The position numbers and the translations under genes are program-made. From NCBI RefSeq assembly GCF_001522865.1, contig NZ_LOWB01000109.1, forward strand, positions 1 to 64,000: a stretch of DNA of 64,000 nt, read 5' to 3'. Origin of the DNA: Burkholderia sp. TSV86 (GTDB lineage Bacteria > Pseudomonadota > Gammaproteobacteria > Burkholderiales > Burkholderiaceae). This document shows, one piece after another, positions 49,622 through 58,638 of this stretch (the first letter of the stretch is position 1; each line of letters starts with the position of its first letter). Below the pieces are notes generated by a model, which was not told the origin of the DNA, made no database searches, and saw only the letters and a program-made list of their open reading frames with translations.

Positions 49622-51292
49622 ATGGAAATTGTCTTCACAGTTCTGATTTTGTTGCTCGCCGTGGCGCTGTCCGGCGTGATGACGCGCGTGCTGCCGATGC
49701 CGCGCCTGCCGTTGCCGCTGATCCAGATCGCCATCGGCGCGGTGCTTGCGTGGCCGAAGTTCAATCTGCACGTCACGTTCGATCCCGAAATTTTCATGCT
49801 GCTGTTCATTCCGCCATTGCTGTTCGCAGACGGCTGGCGCATTCCGAAGCGCGAACTGTATCTGCAGCGGCGCGCGATCCTGATGCTCGCGTTCGGCCTC
49901 GTGTTCGCGACGGTGCTCGCCGTCGGCTATTTCGCGCACTGGCTGATTCCCGGCATGCCGTTGCCGGTCGCGTTCGCACTCGCCGCCGTGCTGTCGCCAA
50001 CCGATGCGGTCGCGCTGTCGGGTATCGCCGGCAAGGGCCGCATCCCGCCACAGCTCATGCATATCCTCGAAGGCGAAGCGCTGATGAACGATGCATCGGG
50101 TCTCGTCGCGCTGAAATTCGCGATCGCCGCCGCGCTGACCGGCATGTTCTCGCTGCGCGACGCGGCAATCAGCTTTGTGATCGTCGCATCGGGCGGGCTC
50201 GTCGTGGGCGCGCTGCTCGCATGGCTATTCAGCACGCTGTCCACACGCTTTCTGAACGCATCGCAGGAAGGCGACCCCGCGCCTGGCATCGTGATGACGC
50301 TGCTCGTGCCGTTCGCGTCGTATCTGATTGCCGAGCACCTCGGTTTGTCAGGCATCCTATCGGCTGTCGCGTCCGGGATGATGATGAATTACACGAGCTT
50401 CTCGCGCAGCAGTACCGTCGCCGCGCGGGTGCGCGCCGAAAGCACGTGGGCGATGATCGAGTTCGTGTTCAACGGCATGGTGTTCATCATGCTTGGGCTG
50501 CAATTGCCGCATATCATCGGCCGCGCGCTCGTCGATGCGCACCAAACGAGCGACATGCTCGTCGGCATGATGATCGGCTATGTCGCGGCGATGCTCGTCG
50601 CGCTGTACGCGATCCGTTTCACGTGGGTCTGGCTGCTGCGCTGGATCGCGAGCCGCCGCGCGGCGAAGCACGGCCTCACTGGCACGATGGCCGGGCTGCG
50701 CACGATCGCGGTGATGACGGTGGGCGGCGTGCGCGGCGCGATTACGCTTGCGGGCGTGCTGTCGATCCCGGTCGCACTCGCCGACGGCACGCCGCTCGCC
50801 GGCCGCGATACCGCGATCTTCATCGCATCGGGTGTCATTCTCGGCTCGATCGCCGTGGCGGTGGCCGGGCTGCCGCTGCTGCTGCGCGGCGTGCGCCCGG
50901 CGCACAATCCGCATGCGCACGAAGAGCGCGCGGCACGCGCGGCGACGGCCCAAGCGGCAATCCGCGCGGTCGACGCGACGCACGACGCGATCGCCGCCGA
51001 TCTCGATGAAGCCGCCGCCGCGCGCTGCGCGGACGTGACCGCGCGCGTCATGGATCTGTATCGGCGGCGCTTGTCCGCCTATGCCGGCGACGGCAAGGCA
51101 CCGCTCGACGAAGCCAGGCAGTCCGAACAGATGGAACTGCGGATGAAAATCGCCGCGCTTCGCGCGGAACGCGCGGCACTCTACCGGCTACGCGGCGAGC
51201 GCAAGATCGGCGATGAAACGCTCGCCAAGCTGATACGCGAGATCGATCTGTCGGAGGCCGCGCTGTCGACGCGCAAGAAAGGTATCGTATGA
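49622..51292 (+). CDS. Na+/H+ antiporter (CPA1 family)
   Basis: A 556-residue inner-membrane exchanger with about 12 helices in the first 410 residues. Family motifs are FIPPLLFADGWRI, LSPTDAVALSGI (unwound helix with ion-binding Asp region), GEALMNDASGLVALKF (catalytic Asn-Asp) and VRGAITLAGVLSIPVAL. The C-terminal about 140 residues are a soluble, charged, helical tail (ELRMKIAALRAERAALYRLRGERK) typical of bacterial NhaP/YjcE-like members. It exchanges cytoplasmic Na+ or K+ for protons. The ATG at 49622 starts directly at the first membrane helix. Confidence 0.92.
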   Translation: MEIVFTVLILLLAVALSGVMTRVLPMPRLPLPLIQIAIGAVLAWPKFNLHVTFDPEIFMLLFIPPLLFADGWRIPKRELYLQRRAILMLAFGLVFATVLAVGYFAHWLIPGMPLPVAFALAAVLSPTDAVALSGIAGKGRIPPQLMHILEGEALMNDASGLVALKFAIAAALTGMFSLRDAAISFVIVASGGLVVGALLAWLFSTLSTRFLNASQEGDPAPGIVMTLLVPFASYLIAEHLGLSGILSAVASGMMMNYTSFSRSSTVAARVRAESTWAMIEFVFNGMVFIMLGLQLPHIIGRALVDAHQTSDMLVGMMIGYVAAMLVALYAIRFTWVWLLRWIASRRAAKHGLTGTMAGLRTIAVMTVGGVRGAITLAGVLSIPVALADGTPLAGRDTAIFIASGVILGSIAVAVAGLPLLLRGVRPAHNPHAHEERAARAATAQAAIRAVDATHDAIAADLDEAAAARCADVTARVMDLYRRRLSAYAGDGKAPLDEARQSEQMELRMKIAALRAERAALYRLRGERKIGDETLAKLIREIDLSEAALSTRKKGIV

Positions 51293-51297
51293 CCCGG

Positions 51298-51335
51298 CCG
51301 GTGGCGAAAACGCGCGCCCGCGTTTCCGCCACCGG
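51298..51335. terminator. Bidirectional terminator hairpin between convergent genes
   Basis: CCGGTGGCG/CGCCACCGG plus a further 7 pairs beyond one A-C mismatch give a 16-pair stem with a 4-base loop. It starts 5 bases after the antiporter stop and ends 19 bases before the 3' end of the convergent oxidoreductase gene. Confidence 0.6.
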
Positions 51336-51354
51336 TCATTGCGCGTTCAAGACG

Positions 51355-54300
51355 TCAGGATTTCGCGACGACAACCGGAATTCCGCGCAGCGCCCCCGCG
51401 CCCTTGAACGTGTCGAGCGCACGCGTGACGGCGGCACTGGTGGCCGCCTCGATCGTAAGCCGCGCGGCCAGTTCGCGTTCCGTGCGCTTCACGCCTGCAA
51501 CGTTCGCGAACTTCACGTGCCCGTAGCCGCGCGCCTTCGCATGCAGCTCGGCAAGCCGCACGACCGTGTCGGCCGTCTGCGGCGTGAATGCCGCGAGCGC
51601 CCGGCGCATCGTCGTCTCGTAATCGTCGGCGAACGCGCGCTCCATCTTACGCTCGAGCGTGCGGCCGAACGGATCGAGCGGCGTGCCGCGCAGGCCGCGC
51701 ACGCGCGCGAGCATGCCGAGCGCCGGCCATAGCCATTGGCCGAACGCCCGCTTGCGCGGCGCGCCGCCGTCCTTGCCGGCCTTCGCGATCGCGGGCGGCG
51801 CGAGATGGAACCGCACACGGAAATCCTTGCCCGCCACGCCTTCGAACTGCGCCTCGAGCGCCGCGCGGAATGCGCCGTTCGTATAAAGCCGCGCGACCTC
51901 GTATTCGTCCTTCACCGCCAGCAGCCGGTGGAATGTCGTCGCGACCGCACGGGCGACGCGTTCGTCGCCCGTCGCGCGCGCCGCATCCACCAGCGCGCGA
52001 TAACGCTCGGCATAGCGCGCGCCGCCATAGGCGGCCAGGCGCTCGATGCGATCGGCGACGAGCGCATCAAGCGTGAGCGGCGGCAGCGGCTCGTGCACCG
52101 GATGGCGGGCGTTCCACAATGCATCGAGGCCGGCCGCATCGCCCGCGACCATCCGCCCGATCGAGAACGCGAGCTTATTCATCGGCACTGCCACGCCGTT
52201 CAACTCGATCGCGCGCATCATCGCGTCGAGCGACACCGGCACGTTGCCTTGCTGCCACGCAAAGCCGAGCATCAGCACGTTCGCGCCGACCGTATCGCCC
52301 AGGAATTTCGTCGCGAGCGCCTGCGCGTCACATCTCGTCAGGAATGCATCGCCCGCCGCGTCGCGCATTTTCTCCAGCAGCGCATCCGCATGCAGGCTCG
52401 CATCCGGATCGCGCACGAACGCCGCGTTCGGAATCGCATGCGTGTTGACGACGATCCGCGTGCGTGCGCGCCGCACCGTTTGCAATGCATCGGCGCTCGC
52501 GCCGACAACCATATCGCACGCGAGCAGTACATCGGCCTGCTGCGTATCGATGCGTGCCTGATTGAGCCACACGGGCGACGACGCGATCCGCACGAACGAC
52601 AGCACCGCGCCGCCCTTTTGCGCAAAGCCCATGAAATCCAGCACCGAAGCGCTTTTGCCCTCGAGATGCGCGGCCATGCTGACGAGCGCGCCGATCGTCA
52701 CGACTCCCGTGCCGCCAACGCCGGTGATCAGCAGATCGAACGGTGCGGCATCGAGATGCGTCGCCGGCCGCGGCAACGCGTCGACGCGCGCGGCGAGCGC
52801 CGCCTCGTCGAACGCGGCGCCGGCCGCCTTCTTGAGCTGCGCATGCTCGACTGTCACGAAGCTCGGGCAAAAGCCGTTCACGCAGGAAAAGTCCTTGTTA
52901 CACGACGACTGATCGATACGCCGCTTGCGCCCGAGCGCGGTTTCCACCGGTTCGACCGACAGGCAGTTCGACTGCACGCCGCAATCGCCGCAGCCTTCGC
53001 AAACCGCCTCGTTAATGAAGAGCCGCCGGTCCGGATCGGGATATTCGCCCTTCTTGCGGCGGCGGCGCTTTTCGGCCGCGCAGGTCTGGTCGTAGATCAG
53101 CACGGTAACGCCCGGCGTGTCGCGCAGCTCCCGCTGCACCGCATCCAGCTCGCTGCGATGATGAAACGTCGTGCCCGCCGGAAACTGCGCGTGATGCCCG
53201 TCGTACTTCTGCGGCTCGTCGGACACGACGACAAAGCGCGACACGCCCTCCGCCTCGACCTGCCGCGCGATCTGCGGCACCGAGATGCTGCCGTCGACGG
53301 GCTGCCCGCCCGTCATCGCCACCGCGTCGTTATAGAGAATCTTGTAGGTGATGTTCGCGCGGGCGGCCACCGCCTGCCGAATCGCTAGGATGCCTGAATG
53401 AAAATACGTGCCGTCGCCCAGGTTCTGGAACACGTGGCGCGTGTTCGTGAACATCGCGTGCGCGGCCCAGTCGACGCCTTCGCCGCCCATCTGAATGAGG
53501 CCCGTCGTGCCGCGCTCCATCCACGACGCCATGAAATGGCAGCCGATGCCTGCTTGCGCGACCGAGCCCTCCGGCACGCGCGTCGACGTGTTGTGCGGGC
53601 AGCCCGAGCAGAAATACGGCGTGCGCCGCACCGCGTCGGCATGGTTCGACAAGATGCGCGGCGCAACGAGATCGACCACGCGCGCGCGTCTGTCGAGCGC
53701 GGGCTTGTGACGTGCGAGCCAGTCGGCGAACACCGGCAGAATCCGCGACGGCCGCAACTCGCCCAACTCCGGCAGCAGCGGCGCGCCCGATGCGTCGCGC
53801 TTGCCGATCACCGCGGGCCGCGCCTCCGGCGCGCGGTTGTACAAATGCTCCTTGATCTGCTGCTCGACGACTGGCCCCTTCTCCTCGATCACGAGCACTT
53901 CGGCAAGGCCGTCGACGAACGCGTCGAGCCGCGTCGTCTCGAGCGGAAACGACAGGCCCACCTTGTAGATCCGCACGCCGGCCGCATCGAGATCGGCAAC
54001 CGTCAGATCGAGCCGGCGCAGCGCCTCCATCAAATCCAGATGCGCCTTGCCGCAGGTAACGATGCCGACGTTCGCGTGCGCGCTCGCCGCGATCCATTTG
54101 TCGATGCTGTTCGTGCGCGCGAAGTGCCTGACCGCGCCAAGCTTCGCCGCCAGCCGTGCTTCGATCGCGAGGCTCGGCAGATCGGGCCAGCGGTTGTGCA
54201 GCCCGTCCGCGGGCGGCACGTAATCCACCGGCGCGGGCCAGCGGGTGGCGAGCGTGTCGAGATCGACGCTCGAGGCCGACTCAACCGTCTCCGAGATCGC

Positions 54301-54930
54301 CTTGAAACCGACCCATGCGCCCGAGAAGCGCGACAGTGCGTAGCCGTACAGGCCGAATTCGAGCATCTCGCCGATATTCGCAGGATTCACGATCGGCATA
54401 TGCCACGCGATCATCGCGAAATCGCTCTGATGCGGCATCGACGACGACACGCAGCCGTGATCGTCGCCCGCCACCACCAGCACGCCGCCGTGCGGCGACG
54501 CACCATACGCGTTGCCGTGCTTGAGCGCGTCGCCCGCGCGATCGACGCCAGGGCCCTTGCCATACCACATCGCGAACACGCCATCGACGGTGCGCTCGGG
54601 GTCCGCTTCGACACGCTGCGTGCCGAGCACGGCCGTGCCGCCCAGCTCTTCGTTGATCGCCGGCAAAAAGCGCACGCCGCCCGCGTCGAGCAGCTTCTTC
54701 GCCTTCCACAATTGCTGATCGACCATGCCAAGCGGCGAGCCGCGATAGCCGCTGACAAAGCCCGCGGTGTTCAGGCCCGCATCGGCGTCGAGCGCGCGCT
54801 GCATCAGCAGTATGCGCACGAGCGCCTGAGTGCCGGTCAAAAAGATGCGCCCGCGTGTGGCGCAAAGGTTGTCGCTCAGGCGATAGTCGGCGAGCACTGG
54901 AGGGCTGCCGACAGGCAGGCGTGCGTTCAT
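51355..54930 (-). CDS. Indolepyruvate ferredoxin oxidoreductase, fused subunits
   Basis: A 1191-residue single-chain 2-ketoacid:ferredoxin oxidoreductase oxidatively decarboxylating indolepyruvate and other aryl pyruvates to acyl-CoA. The alpha-type pyrimidine domain with GFVSGYRGSPLGMVDQQL is N-terminal. The TPP-binding part has GGEGVDWAAHAMF and LYNDAVAMTGGQPVDG. The Cys cluster CEGCGDCGVQSNC and further Cys residues (SCNKDFSCVNGFCPSF) hold iron-sulfur. The gamma domain GVGGTGVVTIGALVSMAAH follows, and a C-terminal about 200-residue extension is typical of this bacterial form. ATG 54930 has GGAGGAGA upstream. The enzyme serves aromatic amino acid breakdown. Confidence 0.93.
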   Translation of the reverse strand: MNARLPVGSPPVLADYRLSDNLCATRGRIFLTGTQALVRILLMQRALDADAGLNTAGFVSGYRGSPLGMVDQQLWKAKKLLDAGGVRFLPAINEELGGTAVLGTQRVEADPERTVDGVFAMWYGKGPGVDRAGDALKHGNAYGASPHGGVLVVAGDDHGCVSSSMPHQSDFAMIAWHMPIVNPANIGEMLEFGLYGYALSRFSGAWVGFKAISETVESASSVDLDTLATRWPAPVDYVPPADGLHNRWPDLPSLAIEARLAAKLGAVRHFARTNSIDKWIAASAHANVGIVTCGKAHLDLMEALRRLDLTVADLDAAGVRIYKVGLSFPLETTRLDAFVDGLAEVLVIEEKGPVVEQQIKEHLYNRAPEARPAVIGKRDASGAPLLPELGELRPSRILPVFADWLARHKPALDRRARVVDLVAPRILSNHADAVRRTPYFCSGCPHNTSTRVPEGSVAQAGIGCHFMASWMERGTTGLIQMGGEGVDWAAHAMFTNTRHVFQNLGDGTYFHSGILAIRQAVAARANITYKILYNDAVAMTGGQPVDGSISVPQIARQVEAEGVSRFVVVSDEPQKYDGHHAQFPAGTTFHHRSELDAVQRELRDTPGVTVLIYDQTCAAEKRRRRKKGEYPDPDRRLFINEAVCEGCGDCGVQSNCLSVEPVETALGRKRRIDQSSCNKDFSCVNGFCPSFVTVEHAQLKKAAGAAFDEAALAARVDALPRPATHLDAAPFDLLITGVGGTGVVTIGALVSMAAHLEGKSASVLDFMGFAQKGGAVLSFVRIASSPVWLNQARIDTQQADVLLACDMVVGASADALQTVRRARTRIVVNTHAIPNAAFVRDPDASLHADALLEKMRDAAGDAFLTRCDAQALATKFLGDTVGANVLMLGFAWQQGNVPVSLDAMMRAIELNGVAVPMNKLAFSIGRMVAGDAAGLDALWNARHPVHEPLPPLTLDALVADRIERLAAYGGARYAERYRALVDAARATGDERVARAVATTFHRLLAVKDEYEVARLYTNGAFRAALEAQFEGVAGKDFRVRFHLAPPAIAKAGKDGGAPRKRAFGQWLWPALGMLARVRGLRGTPLDPFGRTLERKMERAFADDYETTMRRALAAFTPQTADTVVRLAELHAKARGYGHVKFANVAGVKRTERELAARLTIEAATSAAVTRALDTFKGAGALRGIPVVVAKS

Positions 54931-55146
54931 CGTTGTCTCCTCGGAATCCGTTTCCCGGCTGTCGCGTGCGCCGGATCTGATGCGAGTGGCCGCGCGCTGA
55001 CGGCGCACGGCCCGATGAACCGTATTCTTTTGCGTCAATAGAAGAATGTTTTTGCTCATCTCGCGAACAAATCGCGTTAAAGCAAAAAACTATTCTCGCT
55101 TTGCCGTTATTTTGAGGAGAATCTCGCGAAGCGCGCCGGTCACTGG

Positions 55147-56124
55147 TCAGATCGGCCGCACGATGTCAGGCGGCGGCGGCGAATCCGGCGTGAGCGGCTC
55201 GATTTCGTCGAAGTACGAATAGTCGATGTGAGTCATGCCGTCGACCACGCTCATGATGTCGACGTAGCGGTGGTGCCAGCGGATCGCGTCGTGCTCCCAC
55301 GCATGGCGCGCCTGCATCACCTGCGCAGTGGTTTCGTCCGAGCCTTCGATCATCGCGAGGATCATCGCGCTGCCCGCCGCGAGCGATTCGGGCGTCTCGC
55401 CGCGAAGCGGGCTCGATTCGTCGATCACATGCATCAGGTTCCAGCCGAGCAGAAAGATCGGATGCTCGCTGCGCACGAGCTTCAAATCGTGGATCTTCAT
55501 CAGCGTGTAGCCCTCGGGCGAACGCTCGCGCCGCATCAGCCTGAGCTTCGCGCGCGCCTCGGCAATCACATTCTGCCGCGCGTTCGCCGCACGCACCATC
55601 AGCGTCAACTGGCCGTCGAGCGGGCGCACGACCGCATGGCGCGCGAACAGGATCTTCGCGCGCGGCCGCGCGAAGCGTGCGAATACGAGGCCCGTGGCAA
55701 GCGCGATCCCGGACATCCCGGCAAAGATCTCGAGCGTCGCAACGCAGTGCGCGTAGACCGTTTGCGGATGCATGTCGCCATAGCCGACTGTCGCGAGCGT
55801 CTCGACGCTGAAAAAGAATGCGCCGGCGAAGCCCGGCGGCGATTGGTTCGCGATCGGCGCATCGCCGAGCGAATAGAGCGTCGCGAAAATCGCGTTATTC
55901 ACCAGGAAAATCGCCGCGAGCGCCGCAAAAAACGCCGGCCAGCTCACCTTGAGCGCCCAGTAATAGAGATCGCGCCAGCCTTCGACCGGCATGCCGTGCG
56001 CGATCACATAGCGCGTGCCGGACCAAAGCCGGCGGCCGCCGCGGCGCGCCGCGCTTGCGCTCGCATCGGCCCCCGTGCCTGCGGAACGATCGGAGGAGCG
56101 CTCGGAGGTGGAATCGGAATTCAT
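55147..56124 (-). CDS. Inward rectifier potassium channel (KirBac1.1-like)
   Basis: A 325-residue Kir channel, closely similar over most of its length to KirBac1.1 of B. pseudomallei as remembered. A hydrophilic N-terminus leads to the slide helix (GWRDLYYWALKVSW). The first membrane helix (about 60-85), the pore helix with filter TVGYGD (112-117) and the second membrane helix (VATLEIFAGMSGIALATGLVFARF) follow. The cytoplasmic immunoglobulin-like domain (about 165-305) has the conserved LTLMVRAANARQNVIAEA and HPIFLLGWNLMHVID. It conducts K+ as a tetramer in the inner membrane. N- and C-terminal tails differ from KirBac1.1, so this is an orthologue in another species. Confidence 0.95.
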   Translation of the reverse strand: MNSDSTSERSSDRSAGTGADASASAARRGGRRLWSGTRYVIAHGMPVEGWRDLYYWALKVSWPAFFAALAAIFLVNNAIFATLYSLGDAPIANQSPPGFAGAFFFSVETLATVGYGDMHPQTVYAHCVATLEIFAGMSGIALATGLVFARFARPRAKILFARHAVVRPLDGQLTLMVRAANARQNVIAEARAKLRLMRRERSPEGYTLMKIHDLKLVRSEHPIFLLGWNLMHVIDESSPLRGETPESLAAGSAMILAMIEGSDETTAQVMQARHAWEHDAIRWHHRYVDIMSVVDGMTHIDYSYFDEIEPLTPDSPPPPDIVRPI

Positions 56125-56241
56125 CGCAATCTCGCCGAGTAGAGTGCGGCGAGCGTAGCACGTGAAGCTTCCGATCCCTTTGCGGCGACGCCGCGCTCGG
56201 GCGGCGTTCGAAATGCCGCCGGCGCGCGTGGCGCGCGCCGC

Positions 56242-57291
56242 CTATTTCCGGTCGACGACGATCCTGTCGAACGTGCCGCCGTCGGCGAAATGCGTCTTCT
56301 GCGCACTCGCCCAACTGCCGAAGATCTGCTCGACGCTGAACGTCTTCAGCGGCTTGAACTCGCCCGCATGCTGCTTGAGCACGTCCGGATCGCGCGGGCG
56401 CAAATGGTGCCGCGCGATGATCTGCTGCGCGTCGGGCGAATACAGGTAGTCGAGATAGGCCAGTGCCACCTTGCGCGTGCCCTTCTTGTCGACGACCTTG
56501 TCGACGAGCGCAACCGGCGGCTCCGCCAGAATGCTCGCCGACGGATAAACCGCATCGAAGCCCGCGCCCGCCGCGCCCGTATCGATCAGCGCGACTTCGT
56601 TTTCGAACGTGACGAGCACGTCCCCGATCCCGCGTTGCGTGAACGTCGTCGTCGCGCCGCGGCCGCCGGAATCAAGCACCGGCACGTTGCGGAAGATCGC
56701 TTTCTCGAAGTCGAGCGCTTGCTGATCGGTCGCGCCCTTGAGCTTTTGATAGCCCCATGCGGCGAGATACGCGTAGCGGCCGTTGCCCGACGTCTTCGGG
56801 TTGGCGATCACCACCTGCACGCCGGGCCTCGCGAGGTCGCTCCAGTCCTTGATCTGCTTCGGATTGCCGTGACGCACGAGGAACACCATCGTCGTCGAGT
56901 ACGGCGAACTATTGTGCGGCAGGCGCGCGCGCCAGTCCTTCGGCAGCAATTGGCCGCGCTCGGCGAGCAGATCGATGTCGTTCGGCTGGTTCATCGTCAC
57001 GACGTCGGCCTGCAAGCCCTGCAATACCGACAGCGCCTGCGCGCTCGACGCGCCGTGCGACTGCTTGACCGATACCGTCTCGCCCGTCTTCTGCTTATAC
57101 GCGGCGGCAAAGCTCGCGTCGATGTCCTTGTACAGTTCGCGCGTGACGTCGTATGAGACATTGAGCAGCGACGTATCGGCATGCGCGGCGGGGGTGGCGA
57201 ATGCCGCCGCCGCAAATACGGAAATCGCGAGCCAGTGGCGGGTGCTCTTCTGCTTTCTCTTTTGAGTTTGGGTTTGAGTCTGATATTCCAT
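56242..57291 (-). CDS. sbp: Sulfate ABC transporter substrate-binding protein
   Basis: A 349-residue periplasmic binding protein of the Sbp/CysP type. The signal region ends near AHADTS. Mature blocks include LLNVSYDVTRELY, SHGASSAQALSVLQGLQADVVTMNQ, PNDIDLLA, VIANPKTSGNGRYAYLAAWGY and TFENEVALI, which form the sulfate site. The start MEYQTQTQTQ is chosen for GGAG 8 bases upstream; an in-frame ATG at 57321 lacks one. The N-terminus carries a Gln-Thr repeat encoded by imperfect 6-base repeats before the hydrophobic signal segment. cysT/cysW/cysA are not adjacent, so it is an orphan copy. Confidence 0.92.
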   Translation of the reverse strand: MEYQTQTQTQKRKQKSTRHWLAISVFAAAAFATPAAHADTSLLNVSYDVTRELYKDIDASFAAAYKQKTGETVSVKQSHGASSAQALSVLQGLQADVVTMNQPNDIDLLAERGQLLPKDWRARLPHNSSPYSTTMVFLVRHGNPKQIKDWSDLARPGVQVVIANPKTSGNGRYAYLAAWGYQKLKGATDQQALDFEKAIFRNVPVLDSGGRGATTTFTQRGIGDVLVTFENEVALIDTGAAGAGFDAVYPSASILAEPPVALVDKVVDKKGTRKVALAYLDYLYSPDAQQIIARHHLRPRDPDVLKQHAGEFKPLKTFSVEQIFGSWASAQKTHFADGGTFDRIVVDRK

Positions 57292-57790
57292 CGACGATGC
57301 TCCGCTGGTGCTGGTGGTCATGACATGCTGGCGACGAACGATTGTAATGGTTGACGCGTTGGGGGCGCGTCTCGGCCGGTAATCGATGCCCGCCGCTCGC
57401 GCCGGGCTCGCGAACGCGCCACGCTCGGGCAACGCGCGGCGTGTTCACCCGTTCGTCGAACCGGCGGGCAACTGACGGGCCCGCAACGCGATGTTGCATC
57501 ACGAAACACCGCACGACACGATTCGGCGCGACATACTCCGCCTATCGCAACCCGCGCCATCGCGACGACACCTCATCGCCCGCCGTCGATCCCCCGCACG
57601 AAAATCGCCATAACCGGATTTGCACGGACAATAAACAAACGGTAATCAAAAAAATGATCGGTCAATACCGTCTGCTCACGCGTCCCGATTACCTTTCAGT
57701 CAACAAACGAATCCATATTCTTGAATTCCGGATTCACAAAGAAATATGCCCCCCGTTCTGGTCAGCAATTGCACCGGACAGGGGAAAGCC
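57292..57790. other. Divergent promoter region of the Reb locus
   Basis: About 500 bases between the sulfate-binding gene and the Crp/Fnr regulator. The right half (57600-57745) is AT-richer and holds inverted repeats: ATCA-N6-TGAT (57645-57658), GGTAATC/GATTACC (57641/57687) and TGAAT-N5-ATTCA (57722-57736). No gene is supported. Confidence 0.5.
57722..57736. promoter_or_regulatory. Inverted repeat upstream of the Crp/Fnr gene
   Basis: TGAAT-TCCGG-ATTCA is a perfect 5+5 inverted repeat, 54 bases before the GTG start. Its size suits a dimeric regulator. It differs from the Crp (TGTGA-N6-TCACA) and Fnr (TTGAT-N4-ATCAA) consensus. Confidence 0.3.
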
Positions 57791-58528
57791 GTGAATTTAA
57801 GCGGAAAATGCAAGGCACCGGACGTTCGGGAAAACACTGTGTTGCGCACGGCCGCGACGCTCGCGCGCTCGCCGGTCTTCCGCGGCATGCCCGACGCGTT
57901 CATTGCGCGCGTCGCACAACACGCGATCGAACGGCATCTGCGTGACGCGGACATCCTGTACCGGAAGAATGATCCCGACGATTTCATCGCGGTCGTCGTC
58001 ATCGGCAAGATCTATTCGACGCTCTACGGCCCCGACGGACGCGAGCTGATCATCGGCGATGCGGGGCCGGGCGAGCTTGTCGGCGAAACCGCGCTTGCCG
58101 ATCCGCGCGGCCGGCTCGCCACGGCGTTCGCATGCGGCCCCACGATCCTGCTGATGGTGGCCCGCGCGCATTTCGACATCCTGCTCGACGAGCCGCGCTT
58201 CGTCGCCCGCATCGTCACGCAGCTCTGCTCGCGCGTGCGCGATACGGCCGATTTCGTCGAATCCGCCTGCCTGCATCGCCTCGAGGCACGGCTTGCGCGC
58301 CACTTCATTCCGCTGATCGACGAACAGGGGCTCAGCGAAAGCGGCGGCATCCGCGTGCCGTTTCCGCGCAACCAAAGCCTGCTCGCGGCAATGGTCAATG
58401 CGAGCCGGCCGAAAATCAACGCGGTATTGCAGCAATGGCGGCGTACTGGATTAGTGAAATGGACCAATAACAGCCTTCTTATTACAGATCTCGAAAAATT
58501 CAAGCGCAAAGCCTATGCCGATTCCTAA
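57791..58528 (+). CDS. Crp/Fnr family regulator of the Reb locus
   Basis: A 245-residue regulator. The N-terminal cyclic-nucleotide-type beta-roll (about 25-130) has LRDADILYRKNDPDDFIAVVVIGKI and GPGELVGETALADPRGRLATAFA. The dimer helix follows, then a C-terminal Crp helix-turn-helix (about 175-240) with FPRNQSLLAAMVNASRPKINAVLQQW. The four-Cys Fnr [4Fe-4S] N-terminal motif is absent, and the cAMP-binding Arg-Ser pair is not clearly present, so the signal is unknown. GTG 57791 has AGGGGA 5 bases upstream; an ATG at 57746 is an alternative. It heads the R-body-type cluster and probably controls it. Confidence 0.87.
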   Translation: MNLSGKCKAPDVRENTVLRTAATLARSPVFRGMPDAFIARVAQHAIERHLRDADILYRKNDPDDFIAVVVIGKIYSTLYGPDGRELIIGDAGPGELVGETALADPRGRLATAFACGPTILLMVARAHFDILLDEPRFVARIVTQLCSRVRDTADFVESACLHRLEARLARHFIPLIDEQGLSESGGIRVPFPRNQSLLAAMVNASRPKINAVLQQWRRTGLVKWTNNSLLITDLEKFKRKAYADS

Positions 58529-58557
58529 ACGGCGCGTGCAAACCGTATTTCACTCAT

Positions 58558-58573
58558 TGTTCCCGCGGGAACA
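58558..58573. promoter_or_regulatory. 16-bp perfect palindrome before the sigma factor gene
   Basis: TGTTCCCGCGGGAACA lies 30 bases after the Crp/Fnr stop and 65 bases before the sigma factor ATG. It could be an operator for the adjacent regulator or a short terminator stem. No U-run follows, which favours an operator. Confidence 0.45.
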
Positions 58574-58638
58574 GCATCCGTATTTAGCGCTGTCCAGAAT
58601 GTGCTTCAGATAAATCAAAACGCAAACGGGGGCCGAAC

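Noticed and set aside
57655..57665. Fnr/Crp consensus site before the Crp/Fnr gene
   Set aside because: TGA-N4-TCA has the wrong spacing (Crp and Fnr sites need TGA-N6-TCA).
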